Part shown: positions 8,398 through 19,753 of the stretch, one piece after another | How positions within the stretch are numbered: the first letter of the stretch is position 1 | How the letters are laid out: each line of letters opens with the position of its first letter | Source: Magnetospirillum sp. ME-1 | GTDB taxonomy: Bacteria > Pseudomonadota > Alphaproteobacteria > Rhodospirillales > Magnetospirillaceae | Assembly: GCF_002105535.1 (NCBI RefSeq) | Contig: NZ_CP015848.1 | Location: 248,001-312,000 of the forward strand | DNA length: 64,000 nt | Direction: 5' to 3' | Translations under genes and position numbers: made by a program | The notes under the pieces: model-generated | Database searches by the model: none | What the model saw: the letters and a program-made list of their open reading frames with translations, nothing else | Told to the model about the DNA's origin: nothing

Positions 8398-9332
8398 CCC
8401 TGCGCCCAGCCCTCGTCGTCGCCGGTCCCACCGCGTCCGGCAAGTCGGGCCTCGCGCTTGCCGTCGCCCGTGAATTCGACGGCGTGGTGATCAATGCCGA
8501 TTCCATGCAGGTCTATGACGCGCTTCCCCTGCTCACCGCCCGGCCGTCGGTTGAGGACGTGGGAGCGGCGCCGCACCGGCTGTACGGCATCCTTCCGCCG
8601 GAAGAGATCTGTTCGGCGGCCCGCTGGGGCGCGCTGGCGGCGGTGGAGATGGAGGCCGCCTGGGCGGCGGGCAAGCTGCCTATCCTGACGGGGGGCACCG
8701 GGCTTTACCTGCGGGCGGTGATGGAAGGGCTGTCGCCCATTCCCGACATTCCCGAGGGTGTCCGCGCCGCCGCCCGCGCCCTGCTGGCCGAGAAAGGCAA
8801 CGCCACCTTCCACGCCCTGCTGGCCGGCCGCGACCCGGAAATGGCGGCGCGCCTCGATCCGGGCAATTCCCAGCGTCTGGCGCGGGCCTGGGAGGTGCTG
8901 GAGGCCACCGGGCGCTCGCTGGCTCAATGGCAGAACGAGCCCCGTGAAGGCGGCGTCGCGGCCCGCTGGTTCACCCTGGTCCTCGATCCCGAGCGGCCCC
9001 GCCTCTACGCCCAGTGCGAGTCCCGCTTTGCCGCCATGATGGCGGCAGGCGCGCTGGACGAGGTGCGCGAATTCGAATCCCTGCGCCTGGCCGCCGACCT
9101 GCCCATCACCAAGGCCCTGGGACGGCGCGAACTGGCCGCCCATCTGGCGGGCGAGATGGTTCTTGCCGCCGCCATCACCGCCGCGCAACAGGCCACCCGC
9201 AACTACGCCAAGCGCCAGGGGACCTGGTTCCGCCATCAATTGAATGCGTCCCTGACCGTCACAGAGCAATTTTCGGAAAGTTTAAAAGCCACAATCTTTC
9301 TGAAAATTCGCCAACACCTCTTGACCGCTTGA
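8394..9332 (+). CDS. miaA: tRNA dimethylallyltransferase MiaA
   Basis: 312 residues. The P-loop GPTASGKS (11-18) and the DSMQVY motif (36-41) are typical of MiaA, which transfers the dimethylallyl group to A37 of tRNAs reading UNN codons. The tail motif RNYAKRQGTWFR, with the conserved swinging-flap arginines, is also present. The start ATG overlaps the stop of the truncated HEPN gene. In many proteobacteria miaA sits near hfq; here it precedes the ilv genes. Confidence 0.95.
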   Translation: MTLRPALVVAGPTASGKSGLALAVAREFDGVVINADSMQVYDALPLLTARPSVEDVGAAPHRLYGILPPEEICSAARWGALAAVEMEAAWAAGKLPILTGGTGLYLRAVMEGLSPIPDIPEGVRAAARALLAEKGNATFHALLAGRDPEMAARLDPGNSQRLARAWEVLEATGRSLAQWQNEPREGGVAARWFTLVLDPERPRLYAQCESRFAAMMAAGALDEVREFESLRLAADLPITKALGRRELAAHLAGEMVLAAAITAAQQATRNYAKRQGTWFRHQLNASLTVTEQFSESLKATIFLKIRQHLLTA

Positions 9333-9336
9333 AGAC

Positions 9337-9405
9337 ATGCCGCTAGGTTGTCCGCCCGCGCCGCAGTGCAGCAGCGCGCTTGCCTGCCTGTTCGGTGGGC
9401 GATGA
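9337..9405 (+). other. Possible leader peptide ORF upstream of ilvB
   Basis: A 22-codon ORF (ATG CCG CTA GGT TGT..., stop TGA 9403-9405) lies in the 129-base leader between miaA and ilvB and carries four Leu and three Cys codons. It is followed by a GCCGGC-7-GCCGGC hairpin (9415-9433). The arrangement recalls an attenuator, but Ile and Val codons are absent and no U-run follows the hairpin, so this is tentative. Confidence 0.25.
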
Positions 9406-9414
9406 GAAGACCCT

Positions 9415-9433
9415 GCCGGCCTCTCGTGCCGGC
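9415..9433 (+). promoter_or_regulatory. Hairpin in the ilvB leader
   Basis: Two GCCGGC arms (9415-9420 and 9428-9433) with a 7-base loop form a stable hairpin 28 bases before the ilvB start. It could regulate ilvBN expression as part of an attenuator or processing site. No terminator-like T-run is present. Confidence 0.35.
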
Positions 9434-9461
9434 GATAACGACTTACAGACAAGGTGCTGAG

Positions 9462-11228
9462 ATGGTGCATCACGATACGTTGACCGGAGCGGAAATCCTC
9501 CTCAAGGCCCTGGTCGACCAGGGCGTAGAGGTCATTTTCGGGTATCCCGGCGGCGCCGTACTGCCCATCTATGACGAGCTGTTCAAGCAGAACCGCCTGC
9601 GCCACGTGCTGGTCCGCCACGAGCAGGCCGCCGTTCACGCCGCCGAGGGCTATGCGCGCTCCACCGGTAAGGTGGGCTGCGTGCTGGTGACCTCGGGGCC
9701 CGGCGCCACCAACGCGGTGACCGGTCTGGCCGACGCGCTGTGCGATTCGGTGCCGCTGGTCTGCCTGACGGGGCAGGTGCCCACCCACCTGATCGGCAAC
9801 GACGCCTTCCAGGAAGCCGACATCACCGGCATCACCCGGCCGTGCACCAAGCACAATTATCTGGTGAAGGACGTCAACGACCTGGCGCGTACCGTGCACG
9901 AGGCCTTCCACGTGGCGCGTTCCGGCCGCCCCGGCCCGGTGCTGGTCGACCTGCCCAAGGACGTGGTCCAGGCCAAGGGCGAGTACCAGACCCCGTCCAA
10001 GGTCAAGTCCAAGTACAAGCCCCAGGTCAAGGGCGACCTGAAGGCCATCGAAAAGGCCGTCGAGATGATCGCCCACGCCAAGAAGCCCATCTTCTACGTG
10101 GGCGGCGGCGTGGTGAATTCCGGCCCGGCCGCCTGTCAGCTGCTGACCCAGTTCGTGCGCATGACCGGCTATCCCTGCACGCTGACCCTGATGGGCCTGG
10201 GCGCCTTCCCCGGCTCGGATCCGCTGTTCTTAGGGATGCTGGGCATGCACGGCACGGTCGAGGCCAACATGGCCATGCACGATTGCGACCTGATGATCAA
10301 CATCGGCGCCCGCTTCGACGACCGCGTCACCGGCAAGCTGGACGGTTTTTCGCCCAAGTCCAAGAAGATCCACGTGGACATCGACCCCAGCTCCATCAAC
10401 AAGAACGTGGCGGTCGACCTGCCCATCGTCGGCGATTGCGCCCACGTGCTGGAAGACATGATCAAGGTGTGGAAGGCCAAGCAGGCCCGCGTCGATGAAA
10501 AGGCGCTGAAGGCCTGGTGGGCCAAGATCGACCAGTGGCGGGGCACCAACTGCCTGTCCTTCGAGAACTCCAACAAGATCATCAAGCCGCAATACGCCAT
10601 CCAGCGGCTGTACGAGATGACCCGCCACCGCAATCCCTATTTCTGCACCGAAGTGGGCCAGCATCAGATGTGGGCGGCGCAGCACCTGCGCTTCGACCTG
10701 CCGCTGCACTGGCTGACCTCGGGCGGTCTGGGCACCATGGGCTATGGCCTGCCTTCCGCCATGGGCGTGCAGATGGCCCACCCCGACGCGCTGGTCATCA
10801 ACATCGCCGGCGAAGCCTCGATCCAGATGAACATCCAGGAGATGGCCACCCTGGTGCAGCACCGCCTGCCGGTGAAGATCGTCATCCTCAACAACCAGTA
10901 TCTCGGCATGGTCCGCCAGTGGCAGGAACTGATCCACGGCGGCCGCTATTCCGAGAGCCACATGATCCACCACCCGGACTTCGTCAAGCTGGCCGAGGCG
11001 TTCGGCGCCGTGGGCCTGCGCGCCGAGAAGCCCTCCGAGGTGGACGGCGCCATCAAGGAGATGATCGCCGTCGATCGTCCCGTGATCCTGGAACTGCGGA
11101 CCGACGCGTCGGAAAACGTGTTCCCCATGATCATGCCCGGCATGGCCCATAACGAGATGGTGCTGGGGCCGGAGGACAAGGGCCGCGACAAGCCGGGCTC
11201 GGAACAAGACGGCATGGTTCTGGTGTAA
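9462..11228 (+). CDS. ilvB: Acetolactate synthase, large (catalytic) subunit
   Basis: 588 residues from ATG 9462 (LTGAEILLKALVDQGVEVIF, YPGGAVLPIYDEL). It is a ThDP/FAD enzyme that condenses two pyruvates, or pyruvate and 2-oxobutyrate, at the first common step of Val/Leu/Ile synthesis. The ThDP-activating Glu is in VRHEQAAVHAAEGYA. The metal-binding motif reads GEAS rather than the usual GD(G/A)S, followed by LNNQYLGMVRQW; I believe this Glu form is common in alphaproteobacterial enzymes. An upstream in-frame start at 9348 would add 38 unconserved residues. ilvN follows by 14 bases. Confidence 0.95.
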   Translation: MVHHDTLTGAEILLKALVDQGVEVIFGYPGGAVLPIYDELFKQNRLRHVLVRHEQAAVHAAEGYARSTGKVGCVLVTSGPGATNAVTGLADALCDSVPLVCLTGQVPTHLIGNDAFQEADITGITRPCTKHNYLVKDVNDLARTVHEAFHVARSGRPGPVLVDLPKDVVQAKGEYQTPSKVKSKYKPQVKGDLKAIEKAVEMIAHAKKPIFYVGGGVVNSGPAACQLLTQFVRMTGYPCTLTLMGLGAFPGSDPLFLGMLGMHGTVEANMAMHDCDLMINIGARFDDRVTGKLDGFSPKSKKIHVDIDPSSINKNVAVDLPIVGDCAHVLEDMIKVWKAKQARVDEKALKAWWAKIDQWRGTNCLSFENSNKIIKPQYAIQRLYEMTRHRNPYFCTEVGQHQMWAAQHLRFDLPLHWLTSGGLGTMGYGLPSAMGVQMAHPDALVINIAGEASIQMNIQEMATLVQHRLPVKIVILNNQYLGMVRQWQELIHGGRYSESHMIHHPDFVKLAEAFGAVGLRAEKPSEVDGAIKEMIAVDRPVILELRTDASENVFPMIMPGMAHNEMVLGPEDKGRDKPGSEQDGMVLV

Positions 11229-11242
11229 GGGGGATCTGAGAA

Positions 11243-12831
<1,589 letters not shown>

Positions 12832-12855
12832 GGCCGGCCTCCGGTCGGACGAAAA

Positions 12856-12885
12856 GGCCCCGGCGGGACACCGCCGGGGCTTTTT
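12856..12885 (+). terminator. Rho-independent terminator after ilvC
   Basis: A 10-bp GC stem (GCCCCGGCGG / CCGCCGGGGC, loop GACA) followed by TTTTT, 25 bases after the ilvC stop. It closes the ilvBNC transcript before the toxin-antitoxin pair. Confidence 0.9.
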
Positions 12886-12921
12886 GCGTCATCGCCGGAT
12901 TTGCGCAAGAGACCGGCCCCA

Positions 12922-12966
12922 TTGGACATTTGCGCCAAATGCACATATAATCAGTGCGTTTGGCGC
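12922..12966 (+). promoter_or_regulatory. Promoter with 13-bp inverted-repeat operator for the RES/Xre pair
   Basis: A -35 TTGGAC (12922-12927) and a -10 TATAAT (12946-12951) are spaced by 18 bases. The -10 lies exactly between two 13-base arms, GCGCCAAATGCAC (12932-12944) and GTGCGTTTGGCGC (12954-12966), inverted with one mismatch. The layout indicates autoregulation: the Xre-type antitoxin would bind the arms and block the -10. The Shine-Dalgarno GGAG and the ATG at 12978 follow directly. Confidence 0.8.
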
Positions 12967-12977
12967 GGAGCGATCTT

Positions 12978-13520
12978 ATGGATACCACAACCAAAGCCAC
13001 GGCATTGCTCGGCTTGAGATTGCGCCTCGGCGAAGACGTCGAGGTTCCCGACGCAACCAGTAAAATAATAATAACACGTTATAATATGGTGCCAGAGCAT
13101 ATCCCTGGCGCAGGTTATGATGGCCCATGGTCGTCCTACGCCAGCCACGCCCATGACAAACATTCACTTATTGATGTTATCAGAGTCGGCTTCCCGATCG
13201 GCACCATTCAGAACCTTATTGATAGCGGTCGCCTCAGCATGGTCGAGATCGACCGGGTCGTACTGCCGCGCAAGACGCTGGCCAACCGCAAGAAGATTGG
13301 CACCCTGACCGCCGAGCAGTCGGACCGCCTGCTGCGCGTGGCTCGCGTCATCGCGGCGGCGGAAGAGACATTCGGTTCGCCGCAGAAGGCGGATATATGG
13401 CTGCGGCGGCCGAGTGCGGCGCTCGATGATGAAGCACCACTTGATCTGCTTGACACCGAGGAGGGGGCGCGAGAGGTCGAAAGCCTGCTGACCCGGATTG
13501 CCCATGGAATCAGCGCCTGA
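12978..13520 (+). CDS. Xre/MbcA/ParS-type antitoxin of a RES system
   Basis: 180 residues. The C-terminal half (EQSDRLLRVARVIAAAEETF, then WLRRPSAALDDEAPLDLLD) matches the DUF2384/ParS toxin-binding domain of RES antitoxins. The middle part (HSLIDVIRVGFPIGTIQNL) fits the Xre-like DNA-binding region. It neutralises the RES toxin encoded by the overlapping next gene and should repress its own promoter. An AT-rich patch (13060-13090) in the N-terminal part contrasts with the flanks. The start at 12978 has GGAG 7 bases upstream. Confidence 0.88.
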   Translation: MDTTTKATALLGLRLRLGEDVEVPDATSKIIITRYNMVPEHIPGAGYDGPWSSYASHAHDKHSLIDVIRVGFPIGTIQNLIDSGRLSMVEIDRVVLPRKTLANRKKIGTLTAEQSDRLLRVARVIAAAEETFGSPQKADIWLRRPSAALDDEAPLDLLDTEEGAREVESLLTRIAHGISA

Positions 13521-13954
13521 TGCTCTCGGGATGGCGCATTTGCCGCCGCCCCTTCGCAGATCTATCCGGTGAGGGAGCGAGACAGGTCGGCGGCCGGTGG
13601 AACACGCCGGGCCAGCCCATGCTCTATACGGCCGCGACCCCGGAACTGGCGGCCCTGGAGGTCCGTGTCCATCTGGATCTGGCCCCTGATCTCATTCCCG
13701 ATGATTATGTGCTGATGCGCGTCGATCTTGGTGGCCTGGCCATCGAGACCGTGACCGCCATACCCGTCGATCCGGCTGCTTTTGGCGACCGATGGCTGGC
13801 CGAACGGCGGACGCCCGTGCTCCGGGTCCCGTCCGCCATCATCGCCGAATCCAGCAACCTCCTGATCAATCCCCTCCATCCAGATGGCCCTGGCCGCATG
13901 GGCCCCGTCCGAGACTTCACCTTTGATGCGCGGCTCTGGCTGCCGCTACGGTAA
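13520..13954 (+). CDS. RES-domain toxin (NAD+-degrading)
   Basis: 144 residues. The RES signature is visible: Arg and Trp in GGRWNTPG, Tyr in MLYTA, Glu in ALEVRVHL, and Asn in LLINPLHP. RES toxins of this family (MbcT, Res) degrade NAD+ by phosphorolysis or hydrolysis. The start ATG overlaps the antitoxin stop (TGATG), so the two are translationally coupled. The domain looks complete, so the toxin is probably active. Confidence 0.9.
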   Translation: MLSGWRICRRPFADLSGEGARQVGGRWNTPGQPMLYTAATPELAALEVRVHLDLAPDLIPDDYVLMRVDLGGLAIETVTAIPVDPAAFGDRWLAERRTPVLRVPSAIIAESSNLLINPLHPDGPGRMGPVRDFTFDARLWLPLR

Positions 13955-13961
13955 AGGAAAT

Positions 13962-15182
13962 CTACCGCCCGAACCGTCCGAACAGCTCCTCCATGAAGGC
14001 GGCGAAGGCGGCGGGCGAGGCGCTGGCATCCAGGCCGGCGGCCTTGGCGCGGCCGATGAGGGCCAGGATCAGCACCAGTTCGCCCTTGCGGCCGACCATC
14101 TTCTCGTAGACGGCCGGCGGCAGCAGCAGGGCGGATTTGGCCAGCATGGCGGTCATCTGTTCCGGCGGCAGGCCGTAATCCACCGCCAGGCGGCGCACGG
14201 TGCCCGATCCGGTCTGGGCCAGCGACCGGGCGGCGCGGCGCAGCTCCTCGCGTCCCGGCTGGCCCAGCGCCGCCTTCAGCTCAGGCGTGGTGAGCAGCGG
14301 CACCACCGTTTCCATGCGGATCAGGCGGCCGTCGTCGGACAGCACCCGACTGAGGCGCGAACGGCCGTCGCCCGCCAGTCCGGCGCCCGGCAAGGCGGCG
14401 GCGCCCTGAACCGGTCCGGCGGGGGAGACGGGTTCGACCACCACCTCCGTCTCCGGCTCAGGTTCGGGCGGCAGGGGGACGGGCTCGACCACCCATTGGG
14501 TGGGCATCTGCCGCTGGTCGGCGCCGCCATCCAGCCACGAGGCCAGTTCGGCGGCGTCGCGGAAGTCGAGGATGCGCGAGCCGAGCGCCCGCACTTCCGG
14601 CGGCGTCATGCGGGCGTATTGGGGAATGATCGGCACCTGCCAATCGTGCAGCAGATAGCGGCGGATGGCGTCGTAGAGCTGGTCGCCGGCCGAACGTCCG
14701 CGACGCGCGCCCCGGCGCTCCTCGGCCTGGGCGGTCATCCAGCCCAGCATGCCGCCCCATCCCACGCCTTCGGGACGCCGGAGGCGCTGGGCGCGACCGG
14801 GCGGAAAGCCGCCGTCCAGACGGGCGCGGAAGTGCCGCTTGGCGGCCGAGCGCACGATCATGGCGATGATCTGGTTGACGGTGCGGCCACAGGACAGCGG
14901 CGTGTTGTCGTTATCCACCGGCCGGTTGCGGCGGTCCAGCAGCAGCAGGCGGAAATCGGTGCGGTGGGTGCGGAAGGCGACGAAGCAGCGGTGGAGCAGA
15001 TCGCAATCGCGCAACGCCGTTTCCAACTCGCGCCCCCGCGGCACCCAGGCCAGATCGGGGACCAGATCCACCAGCTTGGCCATCACCGGTCCGGCCAGGG
15101 TCTGGTTGATGGTCTGCCGCGCCGTGTGGCCGACGGAGGACCGAGGAGAAGCGGTACGCATAGCGGTCGGGCTCCAACCCAT
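13962..15182 (-). CDS. Conserved hypothetical protein, ~406 residues
   Basis: Convergent with the RES gene (7 bases apart). The N-terminal half is basic and mixed alpha/beta (LRDCDLLHRCFVAFRTHRTD, LDRRNRPVDND). A Pro/acidic linker (about residues 240-270) leads to a helical C-terminal half. No signal peptide or membrane segment is visible. I do not recognise the family. An internal ATG at 15161 with GGAG about 12 bases upstream is an alternative start. Base usage matches the chromosome and length argues for a real gene, although no function can be proposed. Confidence 0.6.
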   Translation of the reverse strand: MGWSPTAMRTASPRSSVGHTARQTINQTLAGPVMAKLVDLVPDLAWVPRGRELETALRDCDLLHRCFVAFRTHRTDFRLLLLDRRNRPVDNDNTPLSCGRTVNQIIAMIVRSAAKRHFRARLDGGFPPGRAQRLRRPEGVGWGGMLGWMTAQAEERRGARRGRSAGDQLYDAIRRYLLHDWQVPIIPQYARMTPPEVRALGSRILDFRDAAELASWLDGGADQRQMPTQWVVEPVPLPPEPEPETEVVVEPVSPAGPVQGAAALPGAGLAGDGRSRLSRVLSDDGRLIRMETVVPLLTTPELKAALGQPGREELRRAARSLAQTGSGTVRRLAVDYGLPPEQMTAMLAKSALLLPPAVYEKMVGRKGELVLILALIGRAKAAGLDASASPAAFAAFMEELFGRFGR

Positions 15183-15540
15183 TGCTCAATCATCCATCCC
15201 GAAATCAGCTTAGCGATTTCGTCGGATATGGACTGTGAGCGTCCGCACATAATTTTCCGCTTTCGCACCAGGGGCCTAGGTCGCTGGTTGGAATGAATCC
15301 CGGGTGCGGCCCTCCTCCCTTCGCCGTGGGACGCGGGCGAAGGAAGCGGCGCGGTGAATCCTTGGGATTTCGCCCGATTTCGACACACGATCACTGTTGA
15401 CATTGCGCCGCGAAATAGCCTTCCTATAGGCGCGGTGAAACGGGTTTCACGACGGTGTTTCACTGGCCGCTTCCGGCGGGCCGTGCTCGCCTCTTTCCTG
15501 ACCGCGCGATCAATGCGCCAATACGATCAAGAGCGAGTGC
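15183..15540. other. Intergenic region between the hypothetical gene and leuA
   Basis: A 358-base stretch without a convincing gene. It holds an 8-bp inverted repeat CCTTCGCC / GGCGAAGG (15318-15343) and the leuA promoter candidate with a palindrome (15397-15450). Divergent promoters for the flanking genes are expected here. Confidence 0.6.
15397..15450 (+). promoter_or_regulatory. leuA promoter candidate with palindromic operator
   Basis: A consensus -35 TTGACA (15397-15402) is followed 19-22 bases later by a weak -10 (TCCTAT or TATAGG). Immediately downstream lies a 16-bp perfect palindrome GTGAAACGGGTTTCAC (15435-15450), with a further half-site-like GTGTTTCAC at 15455. The position just after the likely start of transcription suggests a repressor site or leader hairpin controlling leuA. 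Confidence 0.45.
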
Positions 15541-18184
<2,644 letters not shown>

Positions 18185-18193
18185 ACGCGGTGA

Positions 18194-18220
18194 ATCCTCC
18201 CGGCCCCCGGCCGGGAGGAT
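18194..18220 (+). terminator. Strong hairpin between mreB and mreC
   Basis: A 12-bp perfect stem (18194-18205 / 18209-18220, ATCCTCCCGGCC and its complement) with a CCC loop, 9 bases after the mreB stop. No T-run follows, so it may act as an attenuator or as a 3' end stabiliser giving more MreB than MreC/MreD rather than as a full terminator. Confidence 0.55.
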
Positions 18221-18351
18221 GGGCTTTGATTCCCTGGCTTTGTTGCGCCGCGACCACCTTAATTAGTGGTTTTACGCAAACTAGATATAGTAGTATCGAC
18301 CCGACGCTTTCCCCTTTGTGCCGGGGGCGTGCGGAGGAACGGAGGGGCTAG

Positions 18352-19239
18352 GTGAAGCAGTCGGGTGCGGCAGGTCGGCTCGCGACATTAAGGCTGCTGG
18401 TCCAGCGCTTCGCCTTCCTGTCCCTGATCGTGGCCTCGGTGGCCCTGATGATCCTGGGCAAGGCCGACATCGTCCTGATCGAGCGCACCCGCGCCCTGGT
18501 GGCCGACGCCATCGCCCCCATCCTGGACGCCATGGCGCGCCCCGCCGCCACCATCGCCCAGGTCACCGAGAATTTCCACGAACTGGCCAATCTTCGCACC
18601 GAGAACGCCCGGCTCAAGGAAGAGAACGCCAAGCTGATGCACTGGCAGACGGTGGCCCGGCGCCTGGAAGCCGAGAACACCGTGCTGCACGACCAGCTGA
18701 ACTTCATCCCCGATCCCGACCCCGCCTTCGTCACCGCAAGGGTGATCGGCGACATGGGTTCGGCCTTCGGCCAGAGCATGCTGCTGGGCGCCGGCGCCAA
18801 GGACGGGGTGCGCAAGGGCCAGGCGGTGCTGACCGGCGAATCCCTGGCCGGACACGTGGCCGAGGTGGGCGCCCGCTCGGCGCGCCTGCTGCTGATCACC
18901 GACATCAACGCCCGCACCCCGGTCATGCTGGAGGCCACCCGCACCCGGGCCATCCTCACCGGCGACAACAGCCAGCGCCCGCGCCTGAACTACATCACCG
19001 GCAGCCCGACCATCTCGGTGGGCGACCGGGTGGTCACCGCCGCCTCGGGCGGGGCCTTCCCGCCGGGCATCCCGGTGGGCGTGGTGTCGTCGGTGACCGA
19101 CGGCATCGTCCGGGTCGAGCCCTTCGTCCGCCGCCATCGCCTGGAATTCGTCTCGGTGGTGGATTTCGGCCTGGGCGGCATCCTGCCGTTCGAACGCCCG
19201 CCGCCGCCCGAACGCCGCCGCCGGGGGAAAGAGGAGTGA
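18352..19239 (+). CDS. mreC: Rod shape-determining protein MreC
   Basis: 295 residues from GTG 18352. One membrane segment (residues 22-40) is followed by a coiled coil (about 75-110, LRTENARLKEENAKL) and the two-domain periplasmic beta region with QSMLLGAGAKDGVRKGQAV and GDRVVTAASGG. MreC links cytoplasmic MreB to periplasmic PBP2. The mreD start overlaps its stop codon. A 167-base gap with a hairpin separates it from mreB. Confidence 0.94.
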   Translation: MKQSGAAGRLATLRLLVQRFAFLSLIVASVALMILGKADIVLIERTRALVADAIAPILDAMARPAATIAQVTENFHELANLRTENARLKEENAKLMHWQTVARRLEAENTVLHDQLNFIPDPDPAFVTARVIGDMGSAFGQSMLLGAGAKDGVRKGQAVLTGESLAGHVAEVGARSARLLLITDINARTPVMLEATRTRAILTGDNSQRPRLNYITGSPTISVGDRVVTAASGGAFPPGIPVGVVSSVTDGIVRVEPFVRRHRLEFVSVVDFGLGGILPFERPPPPERRRRGKEE

Positions 19240-19751
19240 AGCCCTCGGTCTGGGTGAAGATGGACACCTGGGTCCGCCACTCGGTCCCCTTCGGCATCAC
19301 CGTGTTCCTGCTCCTTCTCACCGCCATTCCCACCCATATCCCCGGCTTTTCCGGCATCGCGCCCATGCTGCCGCTGATGGGGGTCTATTACTGGGCCATC
19401 TACCGGCCCGACCTGCTGCCTGCCTGGCTGGCCTTCGTCATCGGCCTGCTCTACGACATCGTCGCCGGCACGCCGCTCGGGGTGAACGCCCTGGTGATGC
19501 TGCTGGTCCAGGGCACGGCGGCGTCCCAGCGCAAGTTCTTCCTGGGCAAATCCTTCGCCGTCACCTGGTGGGCCTTCAGCCTGCTGACCGCCGGCGCCAT
19601 CGGCATGGCCTGGCTGCTGCTGTCCTTCGTCAAGGGAAGGCCCCTGGACATCACCCCGGTGGTGTTCGAGTACCTGATGACGCTGGCCCTGTTTCCGCTG
19701 CTGACCTGGACCCTGGCCCGGACACAGCTCGCCTTCCTGCGCGACGTGTAG
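19236..19751 (+). CDS. mreD: Rod shape-determining protein MreD
   Basis: 171 residues from GTG 19236, overlapping the mreC stop (GTGA). Five to six hydrophobic segments and the motif GLLYDIVAGTPLGVNAL match MreD, the polytopic inner-membrane partner of MreC. It is followed 2 bases later by mrdA. The frame extends upstream without a stop, but the overlapping GTG fits the usual length and coupling. Confidence 0.92.
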   Translation: MKPSVWVKMDTWVRHSVPFGITVFLLLLTAIPTHIPGFSGIAPMLPLMGVYYWAIYRPDLLPAWLAFVIGLLYDIVAGTPLGVNALVMLLVQGTAASQRKFFLGKSFAVTWWAFSLLTAGAIGMAWLLLSFVKGRPLDITPVVFEYLMTLALFPLLTWTLARTQLAFLRDV

Positions 19752-19753
19752 CC

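Noticed and set aside
13884-15296. 470-codon plus-strand ORF overlapping the hypothetical gene at 13962-15182
   Set aside because: It overlaps the end of the RES toxin and the whole minus-strand gene, and its sequence is Gln/Gly/His-rich without structure. The minus-strand reading looks more protein-like.
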